A DNA stretch of 64,000 nt from Gracilariopsis chorda (taxonomy: Eukaryota; Rhodophyta; Florideophyceae; Gracilariales; Gracilariaceae): positions 310,001-374,000 of the forward strand of contig NBIV01000021.1 of the NCBI GenBank assembly GCA_003194525.1. Reading direction: 5' to 3'. Below the pieces are notes generated by a model that made no database searches, was not told the DNA's origin, and was given only the letters and a program-made list of their open reading frames with translations. Every line of letters starts with the position of its first letter. Positions within the stretch are counted from its first letter, which is position 1. Below, piece after piece: positions 34,473-47,390 of this stretch. Position numbers and translations under genes: made by a program.

Positions 34473-36265
34473 TTATTCCGACGAAGGGCCCGAACCAGAG
34501 CTACTGGTTTCCTCAGGATTGTTCGCCACGGTGAGAGCCAGGAGCTGTCCAACATCTACTATGTCCGGATGTACCGGGATTCCAAGCTTTGGTAGGTACT
34601 CGCGCCACGCCATGACGTGAGAGACTGTTTCAACCAGTTGCGGTTCGTTTGCTAGAGTTTGCAGCTCACTGATCTGCGTTACTGAGCCCCAAACCTCGGG
34701 AGCACCCGGATGGTTGGACGTCCGGGCTTTGCTTGGATAAACGGAATCCATTACTGGTACATGGTGAAGTTCGCCACTCTCGTTGGCCCCTTCATCTATC
34801 TTCGAATCTTCGAAGCCAACCGACGGCTTGTAATCATCATGAGCTACCAATCTTGTCAGATGACCCGCTGGTATGGACCGCGGAAGACTATGTTGCTGAA
34901 GTGCGTGAGCACGAGACGCCATTGCACCCACGTAAGCATCGTAATAGACGAAGTGCCTAGCAGTTAGGTGCCAGAGAGCGAGATATTTCTCATGAGGATT
35001 ACTTGAAACCTGACAACGTTTGTCTCATGGAACAGTGTCCCAGCTGACCTGGTCGATCACGTACACGATGCATAAAGCTTCTTCCACGTTGTCTTGGCAT
35101 CCCAGTGGGATTAACAGGTTGAGCTGTTTGATGATATTCCTTACCTCAGCGGTATGAATCAAAGATGGTAGTTGTCAAACGCTTCATATAAAATGTAAAC
35201 CGCTACGCGGGTAGCCCATTCCACCGCAATAAGTGACCAATAATTGGATTTCGGACCATCAGTGATGTAAGAACTTATAAAAACTAAACAGAGAGGCAGT
35301 TCTGGAAAAGACCCCTTGGGTACCTGAACCTGACGCCACCACGGTGGTAATGCTGCGAAGCGACCTTTGAACGTTTGCGGGACATACCTTTCGGTTTCGA
35401 TATTGGTATACCGAATCAAATACACATGTCGGGAACGCGCCTTGCGCTCTAACCGAATCCTTTCCGAGAACGTCACTTGCGTTTCAGAACGTCAGAGGAA
35501 CCGGAAAACCCCAGGGATTATTGATCTCGCCTAACCGAGTATATCGGACTCGATGGTTACCTGCGTTGCGGTTTTGAAGTGTGCTGTATCGAACTGGGCC
35601 AGGTTATCCCCATACGATACTTCGCTGTAGGTGCTATACTTTGATAAATCGAATTCGCATTCACTGGGAATGAGGTGTTGGCTTGGATTACACATGAGCA
35701 CTTTATACGCGAGTCGCGTCACTTCTTCTCAGGCAGTATCCAGGTTCCCTCCACTGCAGAAGTATATCTTTAGGAGGTTAGGATCCAACGCAATGCGTCT
35801 TCGCCGATCTCGCGAAAGGACCACGTCAGGAGGACTGCCACCATGTAGAATGCCTTGGTGTGCGCAGGACTGGATCAGTGGCAGTTTCAAAACCTCAGAC
35901 ATGTCAAACCAAGAAGCGACGGCATAAATCGACGGATTTTGAAACCCATCCCGTGCTTCCAGGGTTACCCTGTAGACCCACCCCACTTGGTTGATGAGCA
36001 CCGAAGTACCATTAGAGAAGTTCCATGTGCAGAGGTGTACCGGAACGACTATAAAAGCATCACCCTGAGGCAATGGGGCCGGAGGATACCGACTAAGTCT
36101 GGAAGGCAAAGGCGCGATACTCACAGACTGAGAAGTACCCGCGCTGGGGTTGTGTAGGTTCGAATTGTTAGAGTTCATTAGCGGAGATGAAGTATCGGAT
36201 TCTATGTTGTCAGTTTTAGTTCGTCGCGTTATGCGTTGAAGCGGTGGAAGGTCTGTATCACTCAT
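34473..36265 (-). pseudogene. Antisense accessory module of the second Ty3 element
   Basis: Minus-strand segments at 35729-36265 (ATG start MSDTDLPPLQ; Ser/Thr/Asn-rich N-terminus, then FIVVPVHLCTWNF), 35159-35476 (LCLVF with SLIAVEWATRVAVY), about 35045-35160 and 34473-34931 follow the same order as the module at 8403-10469. A 38-residue window near 35045-35160 (with EEA, Q-V and a Trp) aligns without gaps to the start of the 314-codon frame of the first element, with about 10 identities by hand. The function is unknown. It is decayed. Confidence 0.55.
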
Positions 36266-37743
36266 AAGGAGTTGGATTCTTTATACCCTTTTTCGGCTGC
36301 GGGCCACACTTTCTCGTGGCGATGTTTCCCGGTCTAAGGAAGGGAATGTGTAGAGAAACTCAATCACGCATATCCTGTAAGTGAGGTGAATCATAAATGA
36401 TTCGGTGAAGACGTGGTATCCGTTTAACTCAGGTATGAGTGGACCACCGGAATTTTGGGTGAAATGCGATATGAATTTTATTTCGTATTTTTGGAACCTT
36501 CATGGGTGATGTATATGATATCGGTATTAGATGGACGTTTGGTAAGCGTACGGAAGTTATTCATTGCAGTGATGATTCACACGTATCGTGCTGTTCCATG
36601 GCCAACAGTGCCGCTCAGTGGCACAAACGTGTGGACCACAGGTTTGGCACACTACAGTAGTGGTGCTCTTACGTTTAACATGACCAATAGTACTTGAGGA
36701 AGGACGGCCTGGCCGTTTTACCCTGAAGTAATAGTAAGCTGTGACTCGGCTCTGAGTTTATTGCCTTCACCCTGTGAGCAACTCCTTCCAGAATCTCACT
36801 GCGTTCCGTCTCGTTATACTCACCCGCACAGTGTCAATGAAGACCTTTGATCTGTCTTAAATCATGGGTTTGCCAAGTGTCAACTATTATTACGCTTTTG
36901 GTTACTTTCTTATCCTGGTAAAAGATAGTTGTTTGACGGAATATTGAGTTTTGCTGCGCTGGCTAAATGTGCAACACCCCCAATGTCTGGTATCTTTCGG
37001 CTTTCCGCACTACACGTCGTGTTGTTACCTTTCCCATTTGATTCTGGTCAGTTTTGTCCGTTCTCCGCTGGATTTTCCGTTTGGTGGAAAGCCTCTTACA
37101 CAGACCTACGCACTGAGTAGAACCACTGGTAGTCCAAATATCCGTAACACCTCCGTGGGTATAGCCAGAAGCCAGCTGGGTTTTATATCCGAACACAGAG
37201 TGGTACGGAGGGTTTTGTTGCCAAGCCTACCTAGTAAGGGAGCAAGGCTGCGAACTATTGGAGACGATTTCCCACCTAGGAATATTGCTTCAAAAGGGTG
37301 GTGCTTATTCAGCCAGGGAGGCAAACGTCCATACTGGGTCAAACAACTATCTGTCCCCAAAACAATAACGATAACCAAAACGATAATGACAGGTGGGATT
37401 GGGCAAATTTACAGGTCAGAAACAGACCAGAGGTCCTGAGAAACACTGTGCCAGTTAGTATAACGATACCAGACGCGGCAAGAATCCGGAAGGAGTTGAT
37501 CAGTTTACGCAGGCGATAAACACAAAGCTAGTCACCGCTTACCTTTACTTTAGGGTGAAACGGCAATGCCCTGCTCCATTAACCAGTATTGGGTCATGAT
37601 AAAGTAATAATACTACTACTGTAATTCAAAGCGCTTGTGGTCCACAAATATGGGTCACTGGATGGGAAGCTAGGCTCTGGCGCAAGCAGACACGTGTGAG
37701 TCCCGTGAGCAATGAAAGAATGCTCGGGCGCTTCTTACGCATC
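36266..37743. other. Unassigned stretch between two Ty3 elements
   Basis: Probably 3' non-coding sequence of the second Ty3 element. Open frames here (for example 36951-37439 plus) have no recognisable domain. No LTR repeat was found between this region and 29-30.4 kb. Confidence 0.35.
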
Positions 37744-38783
37744 TGTTGTTCGCAAAACGAGTAGAACGTTCCAAAACTGCTGGAACACACGTGCAGAACT
37801 TTCCAGCAGCTTCTAGACCATTATTAGTATCGCCTTGATACAGTATTTTAGTGACGCTGGCGCCAGGAGAAGGAGTTGTATTGGTTATTGTGCAGCTTCA
37901 CAGGCTTTTCAAAGCCAACGAAGTAACCTACACGCACACATGAGTAAGCAGAAAGAATTAATGCGTTCCTGTGTTGCTTTGAGTGTGTGTAAACGCTATA
38001 AAAAAGTAAGTTGACGCCCAGATGTCAGTCTGGACTAAATTCAACATCACACCCACAAAACAACCTCACCACCTAACCTTTTCTATTCTTTCTATCGTCC
38101 ATGCAACCTTCATTTGAATCTTGTGAGGCGTTTGCTGCTGGTAGGTAGCTGCAGTCGCTAAGACCGGTTGAAGCTATTCATTCGTAGACAAGAGACGGGC
38201 AGTGTGTACGGAAGCTGCTTCTGTCGTCTGTGAGCCCCACTGGCACTTTGATGGGATGACGATGTCCGTCGAAAGACCTGGTGATTTCCGAACGAAAGTG
38301 CTGGACAGGAAGCTGTCTGCAGGTGACTTGCCGTGCAACCTTTCATGCAAAGGGCCAGATTGGGTACAGAGTAAAAGCATATTCAGCTGTTATTAGCCCT
38401 TCTTTGAAAGCCGTGTAAGGATTGTACGCGCCTGCTTCTGGTTAGCGCAGATGTAGGTACGCTGCAGAAATCGCTTCACTTCCGAAGTTTCTGACCGGAA
38501 GCCAAAAGTCTGATTTGTATTGGCAACTGACATAAGTCTTTGGAGGCGCGCCGTTTCGAGAAGGTTTGAAGAAGCTTCCTGGGATTGAGAGTCTTGCTCT
38601 CCCTTTTGTGTTCACATTTGCTTAGTAGGTTGAGTTCTTTTGGTACCCGCATTACCAGTTGTTCGTGCATCCCGTTTATCATTTTCATCTTTACGGGGCT
38701 TTCATGTACGCGGACACCCTTCCTAGCCTACGTTATTGCTAAGTTTGGCCCCATTGCATCAACGTTTTGTAATTGCGCCCACA
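37744..38783 (+). repeat. 5' LTR of the third Ty3-like element
   Basis: About 1040 bp. It shares long colinear blocks with 43176-44237 and 45905-46970, for example GTGAGGCG, AAGGGCCAGATTGGGT and TTTGGCCCC. A TATA-like CTATAAAAAAG lies near 37996. Confidence 0.85.
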
Positions 38784-38989
38784 TGATACTACCAAGGAGA
38801 GAGTTTCTCTTAGTTTAGCTCTATGTTGTCTTCTTTTGATGGAGTTTATTTTGATGTTGTGATGTTTTTCTTTTACTCTGAGAGTGTTGCTAAGGGGTAA
38901 AAGACGAAAGAAAATATGGCGCTTGAGCTTCTCGGCTTCCTAGAAAAGAAATACCTCGAGTTTTATTATGATACTTACGCCACTAATGG

Positions 38990-41900
38990 TTGACTCTCCG
39001 AAGAAGCAAAATCTTCTCAATACGTGAAGCAAGTTTTCTCAATCGCTTTCGAAACGTCAAAGAACCTGAAGAGTATATTTGCCTGGCAATATCGGCTAAA
39101 CTAGATTACGGAGACTTGGTTGGTTCCTTGAGTCGTATGAACAGCCTCTTCCAAAAATTTGGGTTCAATGCTAAGGCAAAATTTGGCTTGTTAAGAAAAG
39201 CAGTGATGGAATACGCGGAGTTAGCTCAGTTTTTCTTCTTTCGTGACGCAGAAGATTATGGAGAGTTGAAAGTTCAAGTTAAAGCCTTCGATTCTGCCAA
39301 GAAATTGATGGGTTTGCATGTTTCATTTATAGACCCACCGAAGCGTATTGTCCAAAACCACGGGTCATTGGATCATTCTTCCCCCCAGGGTCTGGAGTCC
39401 AAGGTAGATAATTTATCTGAACAGTTTGCATAGTTTACTCTCATCGTGGAAAAGCCACAGACCGAACGCCGAGACTACAACAGAACCTGCTCTTATTGCA
39501 GAAAGCCCGGTCATTATGCGTCCCAATTTGACGCAAACTCACATCTTGATACTAGATGCGCTCTTTATTGAAAGATTGGAATCTCTGCGATCACCTTCTG
39601 GAAACAAATCAGGCCAGAAGAGACTGGAAAAGTAGAGGAAAGGAAACGTTCTTTTGGTGTCTAAAGATCTCACCACGTCTCGGCCGTACCTGAGAATTTT
39701 GAGAATACTGAGGTAGTTGCTACGACAAATAGAAATGCCGAAAGTGAAGCCCTTTCTAAGCAGCTCGGTTCGTATGGCAGAGTGCCCATCCCAATTTTGC
39801 TAAACTCATCCCATCCAGAAAGAAGAATTCGTCAAGCAAAGGTTCACGAGCATAAACCATGGAAATAGAAACCGAGAAAGGCTGATAAAACGAGCATAAC
39901 GGATCATTCAAGCGAGTAAAAATTCCTGGCAGAGCTGGCAAATGTTTTATCCGGATTGAAATTTGGACAACCGATTCGCAGAGACGCTGATGATGCTAAG
40001 AAGGAGATTCCTAAGCTTATCAGTCGCAAAGATAACGTCCGAAGTTCATTTGTCCGTCAAGTTGGGAAGCAGACCAGACGTCTAAGGGCAGTGTCTATCA
40101 CGATATATGGAACTCAAACCCAAGCATTATTCGATTCTGAAGCCGTGCCGAGTCTCATTTCTACGAAGCTTTGTGAGAAGTTTTCATTGGAGCCGAGGGA
40201 TACGCCAAAGCAAGTAACTATAGCTAATGCACAGAACGTCGTATGGAAGGGTATACTTTATGATGTACCCATCTCGTTTGGATGCATGTCTGTTCCGCTA
40301 GACTTTCTCGTTATCGATGGTCCACCGTTCGATGTTATAATTGGCAGTTTGTCCAACTCTTGATACCCTTCAGGCTTGTCGTGACCTTGGCAATCACCAA
40401 GTGAATATGAAAACTGCCAGGGAGAAAGTCATACTTGGCTTCGACTACGCTCGTGTTGCCGTTCCAGACGAAGAAGAAACACACACACATAGCGATGAAT
40501 TTACATCAGATTCTGATGCTGCTTTCGATGATGAGAGTACTTCTGAAGACGAAGAGGAAGTGGTTGTTGCTTTGACCAAAAACATTGAAGGTGATCCTGG
40601 CGAAATAATACCACATTTTGACATCTCTGGTGACAGTCAACAAATAGAATTGTTGTCCTTCAAGCTATACGATGTTCATGAAAAATAAAAGAAAGAGATA
40701 AGTTCTTGTTTGCAAGAGTCCAATTTAATGGCCTGGTCCCTGATGGAACTGCATTCTACATACGTCCCTGTATCTCACTTATATGAGCTAACCGTAGATA
40801 AGCCAATATATTTCAGAGCCAGGAGAATGTCTCCTAAGCACAATGAGTCCAACAAGGAGATTGGTCTGTTACTCCAGGCTGATATTATTACCCCTTCTGC
40901 GTCTGCATGATTCCCAGTCGTCATTGCTTCAAAAAAAGGTAGAAGTCCTAGGTCCTGCGTTGAATATCACGAATTCAATAGAGTAATGGAAGCAGATCGA
41001 TGGCCGCTACCCCGCATGAAGAAATATTTGATGACCTTGGAGGATGTTGTGTTTTCACCACCATTGATCTTTTCTCGGGGTATTGGAAAGTCAAGATGTC
41101 TGAAGATTGCAAAGAGATGACCATCTTTGTTTGCAGATACGGGACGTTCATGTTTGAAGTCATGCGGTTTGGCTTTATGAATGCCCCGTCCATATTTCAG
41201 CATATGATGGACCATGTGCTCTGGAGACTTGATTTTGTCCGATTATACATTGACGACGTCGTGATATTCTCAAGGAGCCTCGAAGAACATGTTTCTCATT
41301 TGAGGTTAGTGTTCAAATGCTTAAAAATGAACGGTTCTAAGCTCAACTTGTCAAAGTGTTCCTTTGCACTGCCTAGGGTATCTCTTCTTGAACATTTCAT
41401 GGAGGCAAGTCACGTATCTATGAACCAGTCAAAGATTGACAAGAATCAAGAGGCTCCTGTGCCTAGTACTATGACAGAGCTTAGGTCGTTTCTTAGTCCA
41501 GTAGGGTACTGTCGTCGATTGATCAGAACCTTTGCTGAGACATCCGCCGTAATTCACAATGCTAAGTCAGGAAATAAGACTTTTGCATGGACATAAGATA
41601 AGTTTGATGCTGTTCATGACTTGAAAAAGAAATTGACGGAGCCCCCAGTGCTGTCATTTCCTGGTTTAAGAAGCCATTTCTCGTAGAGACCGATGCCTCT
41701 AGTGTTTTATCACAGATTATATGGCGTTACGCTACGATTTCCAGAATCTGGACGTAAATGGAAGCGTAGCCCGATAGCTTGACTTCCTAACCAATTACGA
41801 CGTTGAGATTGTGTATCGTGCAGGCAGGGATAATGTTGCTGCCGACTATCTTTCTAGGATTCACCACAGAGACAAGGTAGACTCACATGAAGACGAAGGA

Positions 41901-43135
41901 GATTTAGTTTGCCTTGCACTTGAATCTGAGCACTTTTCCGGACTGGAACCATACTATTCGAATATTGCCTGCTACTTTTCTGGGTTACCAATGGATGAGA
42001 ATGACACATATATTCGTGAAGCAATCGGAAGTAATGCGAAGCGATTTATGGTCTGGGAAGGACAACTGTTCAAGAGGATGGCAAACAATGTTCGAGGTGT
42101 TCCGCATAACATTTGACGACTGACCATCATTAAGCCCCTTCGTGACTAGATTGGAAACTAGGACGTTGCAGTTACAAGAAAATTTATCACTGAGCTGTTT
42201 TGGTGACAGACTATGTATCGAGGAATCGGGGGCAATGCGAAGAGATGTGATGCATGTGAGAGAACATCACCATTTCCTAAGCATTATAGCAGTCTTCATA
42301 CACCTATGTATTTGCTGTTTGACGTATATTCGATCGACGTAGCTGGCCCATTTCCTAAAAACAAGTTGGGATACAGATTTCTTTTGGTTCGCGTTTAACA
42401 CGAGAACGGTTGGTCAATCGCTGCCCCACTAAGACCTTTACATCAAAAGTGGTCATCGAATTTGTGAAGAAGGGAATCATCTCTCCATTTGGCCTACCCA
42501 GAGTTGTTGTTTTGGAAATTGCCACGTGTTTCACATCTAAGTCACTTTTCGCATTCATAAAGGAGAATGATGTTAAGTCGAAGAGTGTACTAGCTTATGC
42601 TCTAATGTGAAATGGAAGGGCAGAGAAAATGATTGGCACGCCGAAAAGAGCTTTAGGAAAGATGGTGTTCTCCAACTATTTGACCTGGGATGAACAATCG
42701 TTTTCATTTCTGTATGGATACCGCTGCTGTCATCTCGCTACTGGAATTTTGCCCTTGGAGCTTCTTTATGGTGTAAGACCACGTATGAAGTCGAAATAAA
42801 ATGCTTTTGTACCAATTTATGGAGACTCCCCTCATATGTTTAGAGAGTTGGAGGTATTGGCGGCTCCCAATTCCAGAGCTAAGTGATCTCAGTTAGAACG
42901 TCATCAAAACAGTTCGATGAAGAAGATGTCGGGTTCTTTTTGCTCGAAGGAAGGCTCTAAATAACACATTGAATTGGCCTGCGTTTTCTTCCAAATACTT
43001 TGGGCCGTGTTGCATTGTGACAGACAAGCATCCTACATACACTTTGGTATCCCCCTGCAAAACTGCAACACTCGCAATTTGAATCACGCCCGTCGTTTGA
43101 AGATGTACTTTGGGCGTCCATCAGAAGTTTAGGAC
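38990..43135 (+). pseudogene. gag-pol region of the third Ty3-like element
   Basis: A gag-like frame (38990-39433) is followed by a zinc knuckle of type CSYCRKPGHYASQ (near 39490). The retropepsin-like region at 39956-40363 has ALFDSEAVPSLIS and FDVIIG. An acidic linker follows (40480-40560). RT at 41000-41596 has FTTIDLFSGYWKVKM, FGFMNAPSIFQ and the catalytic LYIDDVVIFSR. RNase H traces end in AADYLSRI (about 41840-41860). The integrase has a zinc-finger part (about 41990-42290), core entry IDVAGPFPKNKLGYRFLLV (about 42335-42392) and a late LPLELLYGVRPR-like segment (about 42750-42785). It is a fossil. Confidence 0.85.
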
Positions 43136-43175
43136 TTAAGGTTGCCACTTCGTACCAACCAATGAGGTTGGGTTG

Positions 43176-44237
43176 TGTTGGTCTTAAATTTTTTAGAATG
43201 TTCCAGCAATGCTGGAAGAAGCGTGTAGAGTATTCCAGCAGATTGTAGAGCATCATTAGCTTCGCTGGCCCAGCAGTTTTACTGTATTTCAGTGACGCTG
43301 GGGTCAGAAGACGGAGTTTTATTGATTAGTGTGCAGCTCCAGAGGCTGTTAGAAGCCAATGAAGTAACAAGGACGCAGAAATGAGTAATTAGTAAGATTT
43401 AATGCGTTCTTGCGTTGTTTTGACTGTGTTTAAACGCTAAAAAATGGCAATTTGATGCCCAAGCTTCGGTCTGCACTAAGTTCAACATCACAGCCACACA
43501 CGAATCTCACCCCCCAACCTTTCCTATTCTTTCTATCAGCCATTCAACTTTCATTTGCATTTTGTGAGGCGTTTGCCGCTGGGTGCATATTTGAGGTGGG
43601 AAAATGCAGTCGCTAAGACCAGTTGAAGCGATTCAAGGATGGAAGGGAGACGGGAAGTGTGTACCAAAGCTGCTTTTGTCGTCTGTGCGCCCCACCGGCG
43701 CTTTGCTGGGATAAAGGTGTGGATCACAAGACCTGGTGATTTCCGAGCGTAAGTGCCGGATGGGAAGATGTCCACAGGTGACGTGCCGTGCAACCTTCCA
43801 TGCAAAGGGCCAAACTGGGTACAGAGTAAAAGCATATCCAGCTGTTATAAGCCCTCATTTGAAAGCCTCGTAAAGATTGTACGCGCATCCTGCTGTGGTG
43901 CGCTGAAGTAGGTAGGCTGCAAAAATCGCAATACATCCGACGTGTCTGACGGAAAGTCATAAATCAGATTTCTATAGGCTATTGACATAAGTTTTGGGAG
44001 GTGCGCCGTTTCAAGAAGGTTTGAAGAAATTTTCTGGGATTGAGAGTCTTGCTCTCCCTTTTTTTTCACATTTGCTCAGAACATTGAGTTCTTTTGGTTA
44101 TGTTATTACCGTTTTTTTGTGCTTTCCGTACATCATTTTCATCTTTACAATGCTTTTATCTACGTGTACAGCCTTTCTAGCCTACTTTATTGCTAGGTTT
44201 GGCCCCTCTGCGACACCGTCTTGTGATGGCGCTCACA
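43176..44237 (+). repeat. 3' LTR of the third Ty3-like element
   Basis: About 1062 bp, the partner of 37744-38783. It is preceded by a purine-rich tract and followed by TCATC. Confidence 0.85.
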
Positions 44238-45199
44238 TCATCGATCTTTCCCAGATATCACAGTCTTTGCACATGAAGGTACCAAAAGAGCAAATAAATA
44301 TAAAACCTAATTTCACACACCATTCCAGGGGTGCTTTTATATTTGCCTTGAACCGATGCCATTTCGGTGCGTCATCATCCACGAATCTCCTTCACTAAAG
44401 AACCTGCGCATCCGCATCAATCTACACTACAATATACGTATTGCAATCTCTAGTCACCGCATGTGCGTAGTCCCTACAGCTTTTTGTTTATTTTTGCAAT
44501 CTTTCTTGAAAGTCCAAACTCCCGCCGTGGTTTTTTTATGGAAAAAATGATTTCGCAGGGACTGTGTAGTTTTTTTTCTCTTGTTTTTATCGTTTTTGGA
44601 GGCTCAGAGTACGCTTTTTTTTCATTGTATCTGTGTTGTAATCTACCAGTCTTTTTGACGATCTCCACGACAACCAGTAGTCCAAAGTGTATTGCGATCA
44701 ACTGCTCAGCTTCATTTCTTACTGTTCTACTTCTGTTTCGGATGCACTTGGAGACGGAAACTGGCTGCCTCAATCACCTTTTATGTGTAATTGTTGGTTT
44801 AAACGGCAACGGTTCGTCATTTCTTGTGGCAAACGCTCTCCTTACATTAGGTTTAGAGGCATGTGAAAATTTTATTAATTTTGAGTTGTTATCTCCGCCG
44901 GAAAGGCGTCTTCAAGGGCAATACAATTGGAAATGGTACCGTTGTATTAGAATGAATTTCATGTGAATATTTGCAGTAAATTTGTTGGTTTAGGTAAACC
45001 AAACTCACTTGGGGTGGTAAAGTTGTCATTCAAAAACATACGGTGAACTCCCTGTGCACTAAATATGCACTTTTCTGCTTTACTCGAGAGCACAGGCGAG
45101 GATTCAACCAAATTGTTTTTTAGTTCCATGTAGACCAAAAATCGTGACATAGTTTCCGGTCACAGATATGGCTTTTTTATAGTCTAATTTGAAACTACA
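44238..45199. other. Unassigned AT-rich stretch
   Basis: No gene is supported. The longest frame (44463-44966, plus) starts with a non-ATG codon and shows no domain. Confidence 0.4.
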
Positions 45200-45322
45200 G
45201 AAAACCATCTTGTTGTTTCAGTGTTTGCTGGCGTCGTAAGTTCCTCAGGCTCTTTACTCCGGTAACCCACCATGAATGAATCTGGATATATTGGTTGCTA
45301 GGAGTAGGTAATGCGGTATTCA
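45200..45322 (+). repeat. Dispersed repeat, copy 2
   Basis: Aligns with 12078-12200 on the same strand (see that entry). No gene flanks this copy. Confidence 0.5.
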
Positions 45323-45904
45323 GCTATGAATTGTATTAAGCAACTGACGGAAATACGTTTCGTCTTCGTCAGTCAAAAGAGGTTCTGTTGCACATCTGGC
45401 TTGCTCGCCACCCAAGCATCTGAGTTTGCCACTCCTTCTAGCATTCTGATTTATGATAAAATAATCTGATCATGATAACAATTCTTTTGACGCAGGCGAG
45501 AGAGTTCAAATCACATGAGTGCATCTCAATCTCGGTGCTGACATGGTTTCTCTCATAGCACATTTTGGTTGACATGGTTCGTGAACAACTTGTGCTTGCA
45601 TCCTGAATTCTCGTTGGGTTTGTTTACTGAATGAGAAATTATTGTTCAGTACTGGAACACAGTTCTCAAAAGATCGAAAACGGCAGGCAATACGGTGAAA
45701 GATGCCACGAAAAGGGTGCAAATGCTGTAGTGACGAGCGCAAGGGAGCAACAGTGGGTACACTCAACGAGAGCTGCCTCCTCTCGAGAGTAGCCATCCGA
45801 GAAGTCGGATGGCCTTTATAAGCACCCGCCGAATCATTTGACACTGACTCGACCAAACGATAGCTTGCGCAGCGTGAAGTGGGCTATTGAAGATACAAGA
45901 TATT
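45323..45904. other. Unassigned stretch upstream of the solo LTR
   Basis: No gene is supported. A 116-codon minus frame (45506-45856) has no recognisable domain. Confidence 0.4.
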
Positions 45905-46970
45905 TGTCGGTCGCGAAATTGGTAGAATGTTCCAGCACTGCTGGAACACACGTGTGAAGTGCTCCAGCAGTGTCTGGAGCATTGTAAGCTTCGCTGGCCC
46001 AGCATTACCACTGTATTTCGGTGATGCAGTCGCCAGTTGCTAAATTACTATTGGTTAGTGTGCAGCTTCAGAGGATTCTGGAAGCCAATGGAGTAACCTA
46101 GACGCACACATGAGTAAGTAGAAAGTAGTAATGCGTTTCTGTGTTGTTTTGCGTGCTTTTTGACTATATAAAAGGGCGAGTTGAGTCCCGAACTTCGGTC
46201 TGGACTCATCTCAAAGAGAACCACATCTCAAAGTCCTCACCCGCGCAACTATCTCAACTATTACTATCAACCATCAACTCTCAACCGCAATTAGTGAGGC
46301 GCTAGCCACTTTGTTTATACTTGGGGTGGGGCATTACCGTCGCTGAGACCGGTTGAAGCGCCCTTGGCGTGGACGGGAGACGGGTAGTGTGTACCAAAGG
46401 CGCTTCTGTCGTCCGTGAGCCCCCACCGGAGCTTTGCTCGGATAACAGTGACGTTCGAAAGGCCTGCTGGTTTCCAGACGGAGGTGGTTGACGGGAAGCT
46501 GTCCGCAGGCGACGTGCCGTGCAACCTCTCCTGCAAAGGGCCAGATTGGGTGAACAGTGAAAGCATACCCCGCTGTTAGTAGCTCTCCTTTGGAAGCCCT
46601 GTAGGGATTGTACGCACCTGCTTTTGGTTGGTGCAGAAGTGGGTAGGCTGCAAAAATCAATTCACATCCCGAGTGTCTTACCGGAAGCCGGGAGTTTGAC
46701 TCCTAGTGACGCTTGAAATAATTCTTGGGTTGTGCGCCGTTTCAAGAAGTATCAAGAAGTTTGTATTTGGATTGATCCTTGTGCTCTCCTTTTTTATTTG
46801 TTGTGATCGTTGCAGATTGAGTCTTTTTGGTCCCTGCATTGGTTGTTCGTTTGATCTTGTGTTCGTGTCGTTTCATCCTTTTGAGGCTTTGAGCTACGAG
46901 GAATACCCTTTTTAGGCTAATTTGTCATTTATTTGGCCCCCTGCGTCACCGTCTCGTGATGGCGCCCACA
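45905..46970 (+). mobile_element. Solo LTR of the third Ty3-like family, with perfect 5-bp target duplication
   Basis: This is a full-length 1066-bp LTR (TGTCGG...GCCCACA) flanked by ATATT on both sides (45900-45904 and 46971-46975). It aligns along its length with the LTRs at 37744 and 43176. Near its start it holds a perfect palindrome GTTCCAGCACTGCTGGAAC and, just after, a second imperfect one (GCTCCAG/CTGGAGC). A TATA-like ACTATATAAAAG lies near 46164. The perfect duplication indicates insertion followed by LTR-LTR recombination. Confidence 0.88.
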
Positions 46971-46975
46971 ATATT

Positions 46976-47390
46976 GCTATCATCGCGCAGCCAATAACAC
47001 AAAGTATAGTATGCTCTATGGCAATGCTGAACGCATTTGCGCAGAAGAAAGTAGACGTGGCACATTTGCAAGGCTATTTCTGCGGCAGACGCGCAATCGC
47101 TGGCTGTATTACACAACAGGAATTCAATTAATCATCTCTTTGGTCTGGATCATGTCCTGAACATCTGAAAACTACTCATTTTGGCAGCTTGAAAGCTGAA
47201 TTAGGTTAGATACTATACATGATATTCTGATAAAAACAAAATCTTTGTTCTTGCATCTGAAGTACTTGGCAAATTCATATCTTTTGTCACCATGTCTTGT
47301 CTACACCGTTGAAAAGGTGGGACATAAGTGGCTTATGTGCTGTGCAGGATGCCTTATCGCGCTGTCATTTTTTGAGTGCCTCTTCAGTTC
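46976..47390. other. Unassigned stretch
   Basis: No gene or repeat was recognised between the solo LTR and the MITE. Confidence 0.4.

Larger units (their letters stand above)
30390..36265 (+). mobile_element. Second Ty3/gypsy chromovirus, 5'-incomplete and heavily decayed
   Basis: Parts recognised in order are RNase H (about 30390-30760), integrase (about 31600-32420), a chromodomain (about 33955-34110) and an antisense module (34473-36265). No convincing gag, protease or RT lies upstream, and no LTR pair was found, so the limits are those of recognised parts. Decay is heavier than in the element at 1.6-10.8 kb, with perhaps twenty or more interruptions, so it is the older of the two. Both share the same layout. 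Confidence 0.75.
37744..44237 (+). mobile_element. Third Ty3-like LTR element with both long LTRs, broken
   Basis: The left LTR is 37744-38783 and the right LTR 43176-44237, both about 1.05 kb and beginning TGTTG and ending CACA. The 5-bp flanks GCATC (37739-37743) and TCATC (44238-44242) differ at one position, a likely worn target duplication. A purine-rich GAGGTTGGG lies just inside the right LTR. The internal 4.4 kb carries gag, zinc knuckle, protease, RT, RNase H traces and integrase; no chromodomain or antisense module was seen, so this is a different lineage from the other two. The LTRs are strongly diverged, so the insertion is old. It is broken, with about ten or more interruptions. 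A solo LTR of the same family is at 45905-46970. Confidence 0.88.

Noticed and set aside
36951-37439. 162-codon plus frame between Ty3 elements
   Set aside because: No domain, and it lies in decayed repeat DNA.
45506-45856. 116-codon minus frame
   Set aside because: No recognisable features; not supported as a gene.
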